Assembly (NCBI RefSeq): GCF_003576455.2
Contig: NZ_CP032869.1
Location: 4,402,001-4,466,000, forward strand
Reading direction: 5' to 3'
DNA: 64,000 bases
Source: Mucilaginibacter celer
GTDB lineage: Bacteria > Bacteroidota > Bacteroidia > Sphingobacteriales > Sphingobacteriaceae
The notes below the pieces were generated by a model. The model did not search any database and had not been told where the DNA came from. It saw only the letters and a program-made list of their open reading frames with translations. Of this stretch, positions 41,908-52,746 are shown in pieces. A program made the translations under genes and the position numbers. Position 1 is the first letter of the stretch; each line of letters opens with the position of its first letter.

Positions 41908-44187
41908 ATGACCAAAAATTTAAAATATATTTTGCTCTCATCCGTTTTACTAAGCTCCTGCAGTACAACCAAATTCCTGGCACCCGGGCAAAAGTTGTAC
42001 ACCGGCGGCGAAGTAGTGATACAGGATTCTGTTTTGAAAAAAAGCGAGAAAAAAGCCATGAGCGAAGAACTTGACGCTTTATTACGCCCGGTGCCTAACA
42101 GTTCCATTTTAGGGATGCGTTTTAAACTTTGGCTCTACTTTAAAACTCAAACAAAAAAAACCAAAGGCCTTGCCCACTGGCTTCATAAAAAAGGCGAACC
42201 CCCTGTGCTGATCAGTTCGGTTAACCTTGATCAAAACAGCAAGATATTACAAAACCGGTTACAGAACGAAAGCTTTTTCCAGGCACAGGTAAGCGGCGAT
42301 ACGTTGAGCAAAAAACCTACATCGAAAGTTGCCAAGGCGGTTTATACCGCGGTAACCGGTCCGGGATATAAGATCAGGAAGGTGGTTTTTCCGCAGGGAA
42401 ACAGCAGCATTGATACCGCAGTTAAAGGTACATCGGCCAAAACTTTGTTGAAAGTTGGTGATAAATATAACCTGGATGTGATTAAAACCGAGCGCTTACG
42501 TATTGACGCTAAGTTGAAGGAAGAAGGTTTTTACTATTTCTCGCCCGAGGATATTATTATGCATGTGGATAGTACGATAGCAGATCACCAGGTGGATATT
42601 TTTGTAGCCGTTAAAAACGAAACACCGGGTAGGGCAAAAAATATTTACACCATTAATAACCTGTATGTATATCCGAGTTATTCGTTAAGAGACACCTCAT
42701 TAATGAAGGATAAGGCAATTAAATACAAATGGTATAATATTGTTGAGCGTCGCAAAACTGTGCATACTTATGTGTTTGCCAATACTGTTTTGATGCGTCC
42801 GGGCGAGGTTTACAATCGTACAGCGCACAATAATTCATTAAACCGTTTCATTAACCTTGGTCCTTATAAATTTGTAAAAAACAGGTTTGAAGATGTATCT
42901 GCTGATTCATCAAAACTGGATGTTTACTACTTTCTTACCCAGTATAAAAAGAAATCGTTATCGCTGGATATTTTGGGGCGTACCACGTCGGCCAACTATA
43001 CCGGTACACAGGTTAACCTAAACTGGCTTAACCGCAACGCCTTTAAGGGTGCCGAATCGTTAAAAATCACCTTATTCGGAAGTACTGATGTGCAGGTAGG
43101 CGGGCAAAACGCGGGCTACAACGTATACCAGGCCGGTATCCAGACTACCTTGTCATGGCCGCGCTTTATCGGGCCTATTTACCCTAAAGCCGCGGATGCT
43201 TATATCCCGCACAGTAATTTGAGTTTGGGTTACTCTATAGTAAACCGCCAAAAGCTATATAATTTAAATTCGTTTAATTTATCCTTCGGTTACCAATGGC
43301 GCGAAACCGAGCATCGTTCGCACGAACTTAACCTAATCAATTTCCAGTTTGTAAACCCGCTGAGCGTATCGCAAAAATATACGGACAGCATCAACAGGAA
43401 AGATGTGCCGGTTAACCCTGCCTTGAAACACGTTATCGATAAGCAGTTTATCCTCGGCCCAAGTTACAGCTTTACCTACACCAATACCAACGAGGATTAC
43501 CGCACCAATACGCTGTATTACAACGGAAAGATCAGCCTATCCAACAATATATATGGTTTGGTTACAGGTGCCGATAGCGCGGGCGGCAAGCCTAAAAAAT
43601 TGTTCGGCGCTATATTTAACCAGTTTGTAAAACTGGAAAACGAGATCAGGTATTTTCATAAAACCGGCGCGAACAGCACTATTGCCAGCAGGCTTATTGT
43701 AGGTGTTGGTTTGCCTTATGGTAACTCAACCCAGTTGCCTTACAGTCAGCAGTTTTTTATAGGCGGACCGAATAGTTTACGTGGTTTCAGGGCAAGGGCT
43801 ATTGGTCCGGGTTCGTTTGATCCGGCAAGTGGTGCAGGTACAGGTGGCTTTTTGGCTGATGAATCGGGCGATATCAAAGTGGAGGCCAACATCGAATACA
43901 GGCCAAAACTGTTTAGCATAGTGCGTGGAGCTTTGTTTGTAGATGCAGGTAATATCTGGCTGCTTCACTCCAACGGCTCACAACCGGGCGCGGTGTTCAA
44001 CAAAAGCTTCCTGAACGACCTGGCCGTTGATGCCGGCTTCGGTTTAAGGTTTGATTTAACAGTATTGGTTCTCCGTACCGATCTGGGTATCCCGCTGCGT
44101 ACACCTTACGTTCGCGCAAACGAGCCGCGTTGGGATTTTAATTTTAACAAGAGTGTGTTTAACCTTGCTATCGGTTATCCGTTTTAA
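41908..44187 (+). CDS. tamL: TamL: lipoprotein BamA/TamA-family outer membrane protein
   Basis: A 759-aa Omp85-family protein with a lipoprotein signal (LLSSVLLSSC, lipidated Cys18). POTRA-like repeats cover about residues 40-330. A C-terminal 16-strand barrel carries the lid-loop region FIGGPNSLRGFRARAIGPG, and the protein ends in the outer-membrane signature AIGYPF. The lipid anchor separates the Bacteroidetes TamL group from proteobacterial TamA. It starts 6 bp after tamB, so the two are co-translated and probably form one complex for outer-membrane biogenesis. Confidence 0.92.
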   Translation: MTKNLKYILLSSVLLSSCSTTKFLAPGQKLYTGGEVVIQDSVLKKSEKKAMSEELDALLRPVPNSSILGMRFKLWLYFKTQTKKTKGLAHWLHKKGEPPVLISSVNLDQNSKILQNRLQNESFFQAQVSGDTLSKKPTSKVAKAVYTAVTGPGYKIRKVVFPQGNSSIDTAVKGTSAKTLLKVGDKYNLDVIKTERLRIDAKLKEEGFYYFSPEDIIMHVDSTIADHQVDIFVAVKNETPGRAKNIYTINNLYVYPSYSLRDTSLMKDKAIKYKWYNIVERRKTVHTYVFANTVLMRPGEVYNRTAHNNSLNRFINLGPYKFVKNRFEDVSADSSKLDVYYFLTQYKKKSLSLDILGRTTSANYTGTQVNLNWLNRNAFKGAESLKITLFGSTDVQVGGQNAGYNVYQAGIQTTLSWPRFIGPIYPKAADAYIPHSNLSLGYSIVNRQKLYNLNSFNLSFGYQWRETEHRSHELNLINFQFVNPLSVSQKYTDSINRKDVPVNPALKHVIDKQFILGPSYSFTYTNTNEDYRTNTLYYNGKISLSNNIYGLVTGADSAGGKPKKLFGAIFNQFVKLENEIRYFHKTGANSTIASRLIVGVGLPYGNSTQLPYSQQFFIGGPNSLRGFRARAIGPGSFDPASGAGTGGFLADESGDIKVEANIEYRPKLFSIVRGALFVDAGNIWLLHSNGSQPGAVFNKSFLNDLAVDAGFGLRFDLTVLVLRTDLGIPLRTPYVRANEPRWDFNFNKSVFNLAIGYPF

Positions 44188-44207
44188 TATAACTTAATAA
44201 GTATTGG

Positions 44208-44236
44208 AGGCCCCGGTTGGTAATCGGGGCTTTTCT
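44208..44236 (+). terminator. Terminator of the tamB-tamL operon
   Basis: Stem GCCCCG (44210-44215) / CGGGGC (44225-44230), extended by A-T and G-T pairs, then TTTTCTATTT. It lies 20 bp after the tamL stop. Confidence 0.7.
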
Positions 44237-44294
44237 ATTTGAAACCGTTCGATTAATCAGCACATTTGCACATCTGTAATCCGCATATCTATAA

Positions 44295-44759
44295 ATGACC
44301 ATATCCGTTCCACTCCGCATCATCGACCTGCATGGCGATGGCTTTCATCCCTTAGTTGAAGTTATGTTATTCGGCAAGCCATTTATTATGGTACTGGATA
44401 CCGGGGCATCGAAAACAGCCTTCGATCAAACCGTGCTTTCGGAAGCCAATGAGGCCATGAACATTTTAGCCAGCGATAAGCTCTCCACCGGTTTAGGTAC
44501 CAATACCATGGCATCGTTTACAGCCACCATAAGCGATCTGCAAATAGGCGAACTGCGCATTGCCGAATTTGAAGTGGCCGTGCTTGATCTGTCAACCATC
44601 AACGTAGCCTACAGCCAGATGGGGCACCCACAGGTTTTGGGTGTTTTGGGCGGCGACATTTTAATGAAATATAAAGCGGTGATTGATTATGGTAAGGGAT
44701 TGTTGAAGCTGAAAGCCATAGCGATAAATAAGCGCAGGGCTATGCATGTGGTGAAGTGA
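44295..44759 (+). CDS. Retropepsin-like aspartic protease domain protein
   Basis: A 154-aa protein with one clan AA aspartic protease domain. The active-site Asp35 is in MVLDTGASKTAF and the second conserved stretch is LGVLGGDILMKY (flap/GDILxxY). One domain is half of a pepsin, so it would act as a homodimer. No signal peptide is seen, so it is probably cytoplasmic. The substrate is unknown. It is preceded by GCACATTTGCACATCTG words also seen before the M3 peptidase gene. Confidence 0.85.
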   Translation: MTISVPLRIIDLHGDGFHPLVEVMLFGKPFIMVLDTGASKTAFDQTVLSEANEAMNILASDKLSTGLGTNTMASFTATISDLQIGELRIAEFEVAVLDLSTINVAYSQMGHPQVLGVLGGDILMKYKAVIDYGKGLLKLKAIAINKRRAMHVVK

Positions 44760-44834
44760 TTGATCATATAAACAATATTTCATTCTATTCGCTGTTGCTC
44801 AGTTCCTGCCCATAGCTGTTAACTTAAGAAAGAA

Positions 44835-44960
44835 ATTTCGCAATTTCAAGCGTCTACGCTTGAATTATTCGAGGTTGGAGCGTCCACGCTCCCGGTTTAT
44901 AGCAAGCGTGGACGCTTACTTCCAGGATAGTTCGAGCGTGGACGCTCAAACTTGCGAAAT
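44835..44960. repeat. 126-bp inverted-repeat element (AAGCGTGGACGCTT family)
   Basis: The 30-bp ends ATTTCGCAATTTCAAGCGTC... (44835-44864) and the complement of ...GACGCTCAAACTTGCGAAAT (44931-44960) agree at about 25 of 30 positions. Inside are two further AGCGTCCACGCT-type palindromes. The rest of the 44760-45314 gap is AT-rich (45060-45300) and probably carries the promoter of the next gene, but I saw no clear TAnnTTTG box. Confidence 0.8.
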
Positions 44961-45314
44961 ATAAATCAGAATGCAACAGCTCTGCTCTCAAGAGGGGAAT
45001 TGCACAAGCCCAACGCTTTTTTGCATAAGTAGACGGCTACTCTCAAATGGGATTTTAAAATCGTTTAAACACAAACACACTTTTCTTCCGAAAAAAATTT
45101 CCTTTCAGGTTAACATCCTGCCATAAAATACTAAATCGATTTTAAAACAACTAAAAAGTATATTTTTCTTATTGATTAAATAAAGTATCAAAATCAAGAA
45201 TATTTTATTCAATATCAGTTAAATAATTAATAACATTTTATTTATATATTACGTAACAGTTAATAGCACTGGCCAGTTGCTGAGAATTTTATACATCTAA
45301 ACGTAACTAAAACA

Positions 45315-46145
45315 ATGAAAAAAAACCTATTAATTGGGATTGGGCTAAGTGTGCTTATCGCAATCTCCGTACTGTTCTCATGTACTAAAGAAAACAAACC
45401 TCAAACCAGCACGGCCAGCAAAACCGAAGTATCTGATGATGTAAAGAAAAACATCGCCAGCCTTGGTTTCAGCACTGATGATGTACACCGCCAGGGCGAT
45501 AATTACCTTGTTGAAGGTGATATTTTGCTAACTCCGGCTAACCTGGCGGAGGCAAGCACAAGCCCTACCCTGCGCATTGCCGATGTTGAACAATACCGCA
45601 CTACCAATCTGGTTAAAAACTTACCGCGCACCATTACTGTATCGGTATCAAACCTTCCTACTGTTTACCTTAACGCGGCAACTGCCGCCGTAGCACGTTA
45701 CAACGCCTTAAACCTTACCCTCAAATTTCAGATGGTAAGCAGCGGCGGTGCCATCCAGATTATCGGTTTTAACCAGGGCCCAAGCGGTGGTTTTATCACT
45801 TTAGGTTCATCGGGTTTCCCTACATCATCCGGCAACCCTTACAGCCAGATCCAGATGAACACCAACCCGCAAGCTTATGGCAGCAACCCTAATCTTGGTT
45901 ATGTTACTTCGGTAATTCAGCACGAAATGGGGCATTGCATCGGTTTCCGCCATACCGATTACATGAACCGCGCGTTTAGCTGCGGCGGCGCACGTGATAA
46001 CGAAGGTTCGGCAGGTATCGGTGCTATCAACATTCCCGGAACGCCAACCAAGGCCGATGCCGGATCATGGATGTTAGCTTGCTCAAATGGCGGCGACCGT
46101 ACATTTAATGCTAACGATCAGATTGCGTTAAACTATCTGTACTAA
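45315..46145 (+). CDS. M57-type metalloprotease, lipoprotein
   Basis: A 276-aa exported protein with a lipoprotein signal ending at Cys23 (ISVLFSC). The catalytic zinc motif is HEMGHCIGFRH at residues 203-213, the metzincin-like HExxHxxGxxH of the M57 dual-action HEIGH metallopeptidase group. The Thr/Ser-rich linker after the Cys is typical. It is likely displayed at a membrane surface and may cut extracellular or envelope proteins. The hairpin at 46182-46213 ends its transcript, so the S8 protease that follows is probably read separately. Confidence 0.88.
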   Translation: MKKNLLIGIGLSVLIAISVLFSCTKENKPQTSTASKTEVSDDVKKNIASLGFSTDDVHRQGDNYLVEGDILLTPANLAEASTSPTLRIADVEQYRTTNLVKNLPRTITVSVSNLPTVYLNAATAAVARYNALNLTLKFQMVSSGGAIQIIGFNQGPSGGFITLGSSGFPTSSGNPYSQIQMNTNPQAYGSNPNLGYVTSVIQHEMGHCIGFRHTDYMNRAFSCGGARDNEGSAGIGAINIPGTPTKADAGSWMLACSNGGDRTFNANDQIALNYLY

Positions 46146-46181
46146 TCTCTGTTTAGCTTATAATTAGCTAAAAAACATTCA

Positions 46182-46213
46182 CAAAAGGGAAGGCTGCAGC
46201 TTCCCTTTTGTGG
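46182..46213 (+). terminator. Terminator between the two exported protease genes
   Basis: CAAAAGGGAAG / CTTCCCTTTTG stem with GCTGCAG loop, followed by TGGTTTT. It ends the M57 gene and lies over the GTG at 46210, which makes that codon an unlikely start for the next gene. Confidence 0.75.
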
Positions 46214-46233
46214 TTTTACCACATCAACCGCCT

Positions 46234-49032
46234 ATGACCAAAACCGTACTTGTTTCGATATTACTTTTGCTATGCTTTAAGCTGTCGTGGTCGCAAAGGC
46301 CTATGAGTGATAAAGCTGTTGTGTCGATATACAAAGCACCAATTACCGCGTCTGCGGAATTAGCAGCCGCCAATCAAACCTACCTTGTTAAATTTAATGA
46401 TCCGCTCCGGGTTCAACATCAATACCATATCCTGAAACGGATCAGCTATAACTATTTCATCATATCTCACTCCCCACAAATAACTACCGATCTTAATGTT
46501 AAAGAAATTTCGGCTGCCACTCCCTTATGGAAAGCAGCCGACAACCTTGTAAAAACCTGGCAAAAACATCCGGGAAAAATGCAAACTATCGAAGTTACTA
46601 CAGCACCATCCGATAGCGCTATCTCCCGGCTAAATGCTATTGGCCAGATAATAAGCCGCAACGGCAACCTTATCCGCATCAACATAAAAAATGAAAACCT
46701 GCCCGCATTGCTGCAAAACAACTTTGTATTATTTGCCAACGAAGTACGTAAAGCTCATGAAGAACTTGCTGTAAACGATATCGATCTCGGCATCAACACC
46801 ATATCGGCCATCCAGGCTACCCAACCCGAAATAACCGGGAAAGGCATCAACGTAGCTATTAAAGAAGACAGGTATGATGATGACCTCGACCTGCTGGGCC
46901 GTTCGTTTGCTTCATTCGGCACAGCGGCTTTTACCTCGGGCCATGCTACTACTATGGCAACGCTGATAGGCGGAAACGGCAACTCGTATATTAAAGGCAA
47001 GGGGACGGCACCCGACGTAAAATTCACCTCATCAACTTTCGAAAACCTGATGCCTGATAGCGATGCTATTTTTAAAAAATTCAATATCTCCATACAAAAC
47101 CACTCGTACGGTACAGGCATTGAAAATTATTACGGTACCGAATCTGTTGCTTACGATAAACAGATTTATCAAAACGATTCGCTTGTACACGTATTTTCAT
47201 CAGGCAACATTGGTACTACGGCCCCGGAAACCGGCATTTACAGCGGCATTAACGGATTCGCCAATCTCTCGGGCGATTTTAAGCAGGCCAAAAATGTTTT
47301 GGTGGTTGGCGGCACCGGGCGTACCGGCATTGTGGAAGACCTAAGTTCGGCCGGACCAACGTTTGACGGACGTATTAAACCCGAAATTGTTGCCGATGGC
47401 GAAGACGGCACATCGGGAGCAGCCGCCTTAACTTCGGGCGCTGTTGCTTTGCTGCAACAAGCCTATAAAAAACAAACAGGTCATCAACCTTCATCAGCCT
47501 TAATAAAAGGTATCCTCATTAATACGGCCGACGAAATTGGCGATACACCCGGCCCAGCTTATAAAACCGGCTACGGCAGCCTGAATGCCCTCGAAGCCGT
47601 ACGGACTATTAACAACAAACAATTCATCAGCGGCGTAGTAACTAACGCAGGCGCAACCAGCTATCAAATAACCGTACCCGATAGCTGTAAAGAACTAAAA
47701 GTAACCCTGGCCTGGAATGATGCCCCGGCCGATGTAAACACCAGTAAGGCATTGGTGAACAACCTTGACCTTTCGGTTACTACCCCGGGCGGCCAAACCA
47801 TTTTACCCTGGGTGCTAAGTAGCTTCCCTTCGGCAGATTCGTTAAAAGCCCCTGCTTCACGAAAAATTGATACCATTAATAATGTAGAGCAGGTAACATT
47901 AAGCACACCATCGGCAGGCGCTTACACCATACATGTTAAAGGCAGCAGGGTAACAACGGCAAAACAGCAATTCGATATAGCTTATCGCAGCATTATCACC
48001 AACCATTTCGAGTGGATCTACCCTTCAGCAAATGACCAGCTTTTTGCCGATGATGATAATTACCTGCGCTGGCAAAGTTCATTTACAGATACGCAGGGTA
48101 AAATAAGTGTGAGTTACGATAATGGCACAACCTGGCAACAGCTTACAAACGCCCAATTAAAAAACAGATATTACACATGGCATAGCCCGGATATTTTTAC
48201 CAAAGCAATACTTAAAATGCAGATCGGTCAGCAAACTTATTACAGCAAGCCGTTCAGCACTTCGCGCCCGTTGGTTTTAAATGTTGGCTATAATTGCACC
48301 GATGGCACTTTGTTGCAATGGCATCCGCAACCGGGCAACAAGGGTTATACGGTTTATATCATTAAAAATAACCTGCTGCAAAAGCTTGCAACCACTGCCG
48401 ATACCCTGATGATTATTCCGGCATCAAACCAAACCTCGGTATACTACGCGGTGAGCGCCGCCGGGGATGGCTTTGAAGGGATAAAAAGCTATACCATTAA
48501 TGTTACTACGCAAGGCGTTGGCTGCTATGTAAAAACATTACTGGCCAGCATTGTTAACAATACCGCGGTGCTCAACCTGGATTTAGGCAGTTCATTTAAC
48601 CTTAAAACAATAAGCTGGGAAAAATTGACCGCCCCCGGTACTTTCACAACCTTAGCCACCGTACCGGTAAGTTCTGCTACAAATTATCAATATACCGATA
48701 GTAACCTTAAACAAGGCAAGCAAACCTATCGCGCCAAATTGACAACAGTTAACGGCACCATCATCTACTCCAACCCGGCCGATGCCACTTACCTGCAACC
48801 TCAACAATTTGTAATTTACCCCAATCCGGTTGCCGATAAACTCAACATCCTGAGCGGCGATCTTAACAATTATCAGATCAAGCTATATAGCGTTGATGGC
48901 AGGTTAAATATCACCCAAAACTTTAATGAGTTGCAGAATAGCATCCCGGTAAGGCTTGTATCCGGCGTGTATGTTTATGTGATTGAGTTGAATGGGAAGG
49001 TGATTTATAATGGGAAGCTGGTTAAGATTTAA
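46234..49032 (+). CDS. S8-family serine protease with T9SS sorting domain
   Basis: A 932-aa protein from the ATG at 46234 with a signal peptide (MTKTVLVSILLLLCFKLSWS). The subtilisin-like domain has His237 in SGHATTMATLIGG and Ser394 in GTSGAAALTSG. The usual D-T/S-G motif is replaced by IKEDRYDDDLD, with Asp212 the likely catalytic acid. Beta-sandwich and fibronectin-like regions follow (about 480-850). The last 75 residues (FVIYPNPVADKLN ... GVYVYVIELNGKVIYNGKLVKI) are a type A T9SS sorting domain, so the enzyme should be secreted or held on the cell surface. The GTG at 46210 lies inside the terminator and was not used. Confidence 0.88.
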   Translation: MTKTVLVSILLLLCFKLSWSQRPMSDKAVVSIYKAPITASAELAAANQTYLVKFNDPLRVQHQYHILKRISYNYFIISHSPQITTDLNVKEISAATPLWKAADNLVKTWQKHPGKMQTIEVTTAPSDSAISRLNAIGQIISRNGNLIRINIKNENLPALLQNNFVLFANEVRKAHEELAVNDIDLGINTISAIQATQPEITGKGINVAIKEDRYDDDLDLLGRSFASFGTAAFTSGHATTMATLIGGNGNSYIKGKGTAPDVKFTSSTFENLMPDSDAIFKKFNISIQNHSYGTGIENYYGTESVAYDKQIYQNDSLVHVFSSGNIGTTAPETGIYSGINGFANLSGDFKQAKNVLVVGGTGRTGIVEDLSSAGPTFDGRIKPEIVADGEDGTSGAAALTSGAVALLQQAYKKQTGHQPSSALIKGILINTADEIGDTPGPAYKTGYGSLNALEAVRTINNKQFISGVVTNAGATSYQITVPDSCKELKVTLAWNDAPADVNTSKALVNNLDLSVTTPGGQTILPWVLSSFPSADSLKAPASRKIDTINNVEQVTLSTPSAGAYTIHVKGSRVTTAKQQFDIAYRSIITNHFEWIYPSANDQLFADDDNYLRWQSSFTDTQGKISVSYDNGTTWQQLTNAQLKNRYYTWHSPDIFTKAILKMQIGQQTYYSKPFSTSRPLVLNVGYNCTDGTLLQWHPQPGNKGYTVYIIKNNLLQKLATTADTLMIIPASNQTSVYYAVSAAGDGFEGIKSYTINVTTQGVGCYVKTLLASIVNNTAVLNLDLGSSFNLKTISWEKLTAPGTFTTLATVPVSSATNYQYTDSNLKQGKQTYRAKLTTVNGTIIYSNPADATYLQPQQFVIYPNPVADKLNILSGDLNNYQIKLYSVDGRLNITQNFNELQNSIPVRLVSGVYVYVIELNGKVIYNGKLVKI

Positions 49033-49050
49033 AGTATATTAGTCAACAGA

Positions 49051-49205
49051 AAGGCTGCACCAGAGGTGCAAAAGCTTTGTAGAAATGAAATAGGTCAAAT
49101 TTTGGGTGTGCCAGAGGTACACAACCTCCGATGTTCCGTACCTCTGGCACGGCTAACCAGGCTGAATACTTTACTACAAAGCTATTCTCCCTCTGGGAGA
49201 TTTTT
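49051..49205. repeat. Inverted-repeat element, family E (AGAGGTGCAAAAGCTTTGTAG), copy 2
   Basis: GTGCCAGAGGTAC (49108-49120) and GTACCTCTGGCAC (49138-49150) are perfect inverted 13-bp arms. The outer words AAGCTTTGTAG and CTACAAAGCT form a further pair. It is related to the tandem repeat at 9164-9272. The rest of the gap contains the gyrB terminator and no gene. Confidence 0.75.
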
Positions 49206-49316
49206 GAGATGGAAACATTTTGTGCTGATATTGTCGAAACATGATGCCCCCGGCTGTATAACATATGTCATCCACTACTTAAAAAGGACAATATCTTCTT
49301 ACAATCAACCTCCAAC

Positions 49317-49350
49317 AAAAAAGCCTGTTCCTCAAAAAGAAACAGGCTTA
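49317..49350 (-). terminator. Terminator of gyrB
   Basis: On the minus strand AAGCCTGTT ... AACAGGCTT (arms at 49321-49329 and 49341-49349) is followed by TTTTTTG. It lies 42 bp beyond the gyrB stop. Confidence 0.75.
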
Positions 49351-49391
49351 AAAAATATCAACCATCCCTCTCCCTTTAGGGGGCCGGGGGC

Positions 49392-51356
<1,965 letters not shown>

Positions 51357-51372
51357 TTAATGAAACAATCTT

Positions 51373-51380
51373 CAAAGTTA
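51373..51380 (-). promoter_or_regulatory. Putative -7 box TAACTTTG of gyrB
   Basis: It reads TAACTTTG on the minus strand, 22 bp before the gyrB start codon. Confidence 0.5.
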
Positions 51381-51436
51381 CGAAAATTACCCCGTATTAA
51401 CGATTAATTGTGGATAAAAGTACGGTTGTGGAGAGT

Positions 51437-51658
51437 TGTCTGAACGAGGGTTATCTGAATCAGAATTTGCAGAATTTTAGAATTTGCAGGATATTCTGAA
51501 CCGGGATTTGGGGAGATTTTCAGGATTTTTAGGATTTGATTTGCGGGCTATTCCCTTAGTTGTCTGAACCGGAATCATCGAATTAAGGAATAACCAGAAT
51601 TTTAAAGCGCTAAGCAAATTCTATAAATTCTTCCATTCGATAAATTCCGGTTCAGACA
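51437..51658. repeat. Inverted-repeat element, family C, copy 3 (diverged)
   Basis: It is bounded by TGTCTGAACGAGG and its inverted relative CCGGTTCAGACA, with an internal ATCTGAATCAGAATTTGCAG. At 222 bp it is longer and more degenerate than the other copies, perhaps two nested elements. Confidence 0.75.
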
Positions 51659-51662
51659 AAAT

Positions 51663-51822
51663 CATCGAAATCAACGCAATCAAAAACCATCAACGGTCAA
51701 AATCGGTGTAATCAAAAATTAATCGGTGTAATCCCAAAAAACAAAATCGGTGTAATCAAAAATCAATCGGTGTAATCCCAAAAAACAAAATCCGAAATCG
51801 AACATCCGAAATCCGAAATCAT
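51663..51822. repeat. Dispersed intergenic repeat (AATCGGTGTAATCCC / ATCCGAAATC family), copy 2
   Basis: AATCGGTGTAATC occurs four times here, spaced by AAAAAnnAA words, then ATCCGAAATCGAACATCCG as at 2219-2255. A third partial inverse copy, GCGGACATCGGATGTTCG, is at 56945-56962. Confidence 0.7.
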
Positions 51823-51844
51823 TAGGATACTTGTAATGAAAGAT

Positions 51845-51852
51845 TATCTTTG
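51845..51852 (+). promoter_or_regulatory. Putative -7 box TATCTTTG of the OmpH-like gene
   Basis: It matches TAnnTTTG, 34 bp before the ATG at 51887. It lies inside the longer ORF (from 51836), showing that the upstream start is not used. Confidence 0.55.
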
Positions 51853-51886
51853 TCAAAATTTTATAATATTTTTCAGATTGAGTATA

Positions 51887-52483
51887 ATGAAAACCAGTGC
51901 TTCAGTTTTAACCAAACTTACTTTAGGATTAGCAATTGCAGGTAGCATTGCCGCCTGTTCTCAAAATAAAACTGCCGATAAACCGGCTGCTGCAACCACT
52001 ACAGCAACACCTGATAAAGAAACGATAGTTTACGTAAACTCGGATACTTTACTAAACAAATACGAATACTTTAAAGATCTTTCAAAACGCCTGGAAGATA
52101 AAGGTAAAGCCTCGCAAACCGATATCCAAAACCGCGCCCAGGCCTGGCAGCGTGAGGTTGCTGATTACCAAAAAAATGCTGCTACCATGCCGGCCGATCA
52201 GCGCCAGGCTACAGAGCAGCGTTTAACCCGTAAAAAACAGGAGTTAGATGGTTATTCGCAAAATGCAGGTGCCGAGTTCCAAAACGAACAAGCTTCAGAA
52301 AATGCCAAATTGTACGATAAAATTGCCGACTTTGCGAAAATTTACGCTAAAGAAAAAGGTTACAAAATGGTTTTAACCTACTCAAAAGCAAACCCAACCG
52401 TATTGTTTGGTGATCCAAGTTTAGATGTTACCCTTGATGTGGTAAAACGCCTTAACGAAGCTTACGCTAAAGACAAAAAATAA
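51887..52483 (+). CDS. OmpH/Skp-like lipoprotein
   Basis: A 198-aa protein with a lipoprotein-type signal (LAIAGSIAAC, Cys at about residue 24). A Thr/Ala-rich linker and the OmpH region follow: IVYVNSDTLLNKYEYFKDLSKRLEDKG, a Gln/Lys-rich coiled coil (about 75-130) and the C-terminal AKEKGYKMVLTYSKANPTVLFGDPSLDVT. Family members are periplasmic chaperones of outer-membrane proteins; a lipid-anchored version is common in Bacteroidetes. I chose the ATG at 51887 because the promoter box lies downstream of the alternative start at 51836. Confidence 0.9.
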   Translation: MKTSASVLTKLTLGLAIAGSIAACSQNKTADKPAAATTTATPDKETIVYVNSDTLLNKYEYFKDLSKRLEDKGKASQTDIQNRAQAWQREVADYQKNAATMPADQRQATEQRLTRKKQELDGYSQNAGAEFQNEQASENAKLYDKIADFAKIYAKEKGYKMVLTYSKANPTVLFGDPSLDVTLDVVKRLNEAYAKDKK

Positions 52484-52489
52484 TATCGA

Positions 52490-52742
52490 TTTGAAAATTT
52501 GAAGATAAGGCGATTAGAAAATGGCCTGTCATCTGCAGATTATCAAATTGTCAAATTTTAAAATGAAAACCTCAACTTCGGTTGGGGTTTTTTATTTTTA
52601 GAGAGGATGATGATTTGAAAATTGGGCGATTTGAAAATTTGAAAATGATTTTGCCAGCTTTAAGTTTTAAGTAAGGCAATCATCTCATGTTCAAATTTTC
52701 AAATTATCACATTTTCAAATTGCCTTATTTTCAAATTAAAAA
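52490..52742. repeat. AT-rich direct/inverted repeats (TCAAATTTTCAAATT words)
   Basis: The words GATTTGAAAATTTGAA and TCAAATTTTCAAATTATCA recur five or more times on both strands around the OmpH terminator, with GATAAGGCGATT and AAGGCAATCATC between them. They can pair across the gap. No gene is seen; the 20-codon ORF extension before the next gene is made of these words. Confidence 0.6.
52566..52600 (+). terminator. Terminator of the OmpH-like gene
   Basis: Stem AAAACCTCAAC / GTTGGGGTTTT with a TTCG tetraloop (52566-52591), then TTATTTTTA. It lies 82 bp beyond the stop. Confidence 0.85.
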
Positions 52743-52746
52743 ATGT

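Noticed and set aside
46210-46233. GTG start 8 codons upstream of the S8 protease
   Set aside because: The codon is within the terminator hairpin, and the ATG at 46234 begins a clear signal peptide.
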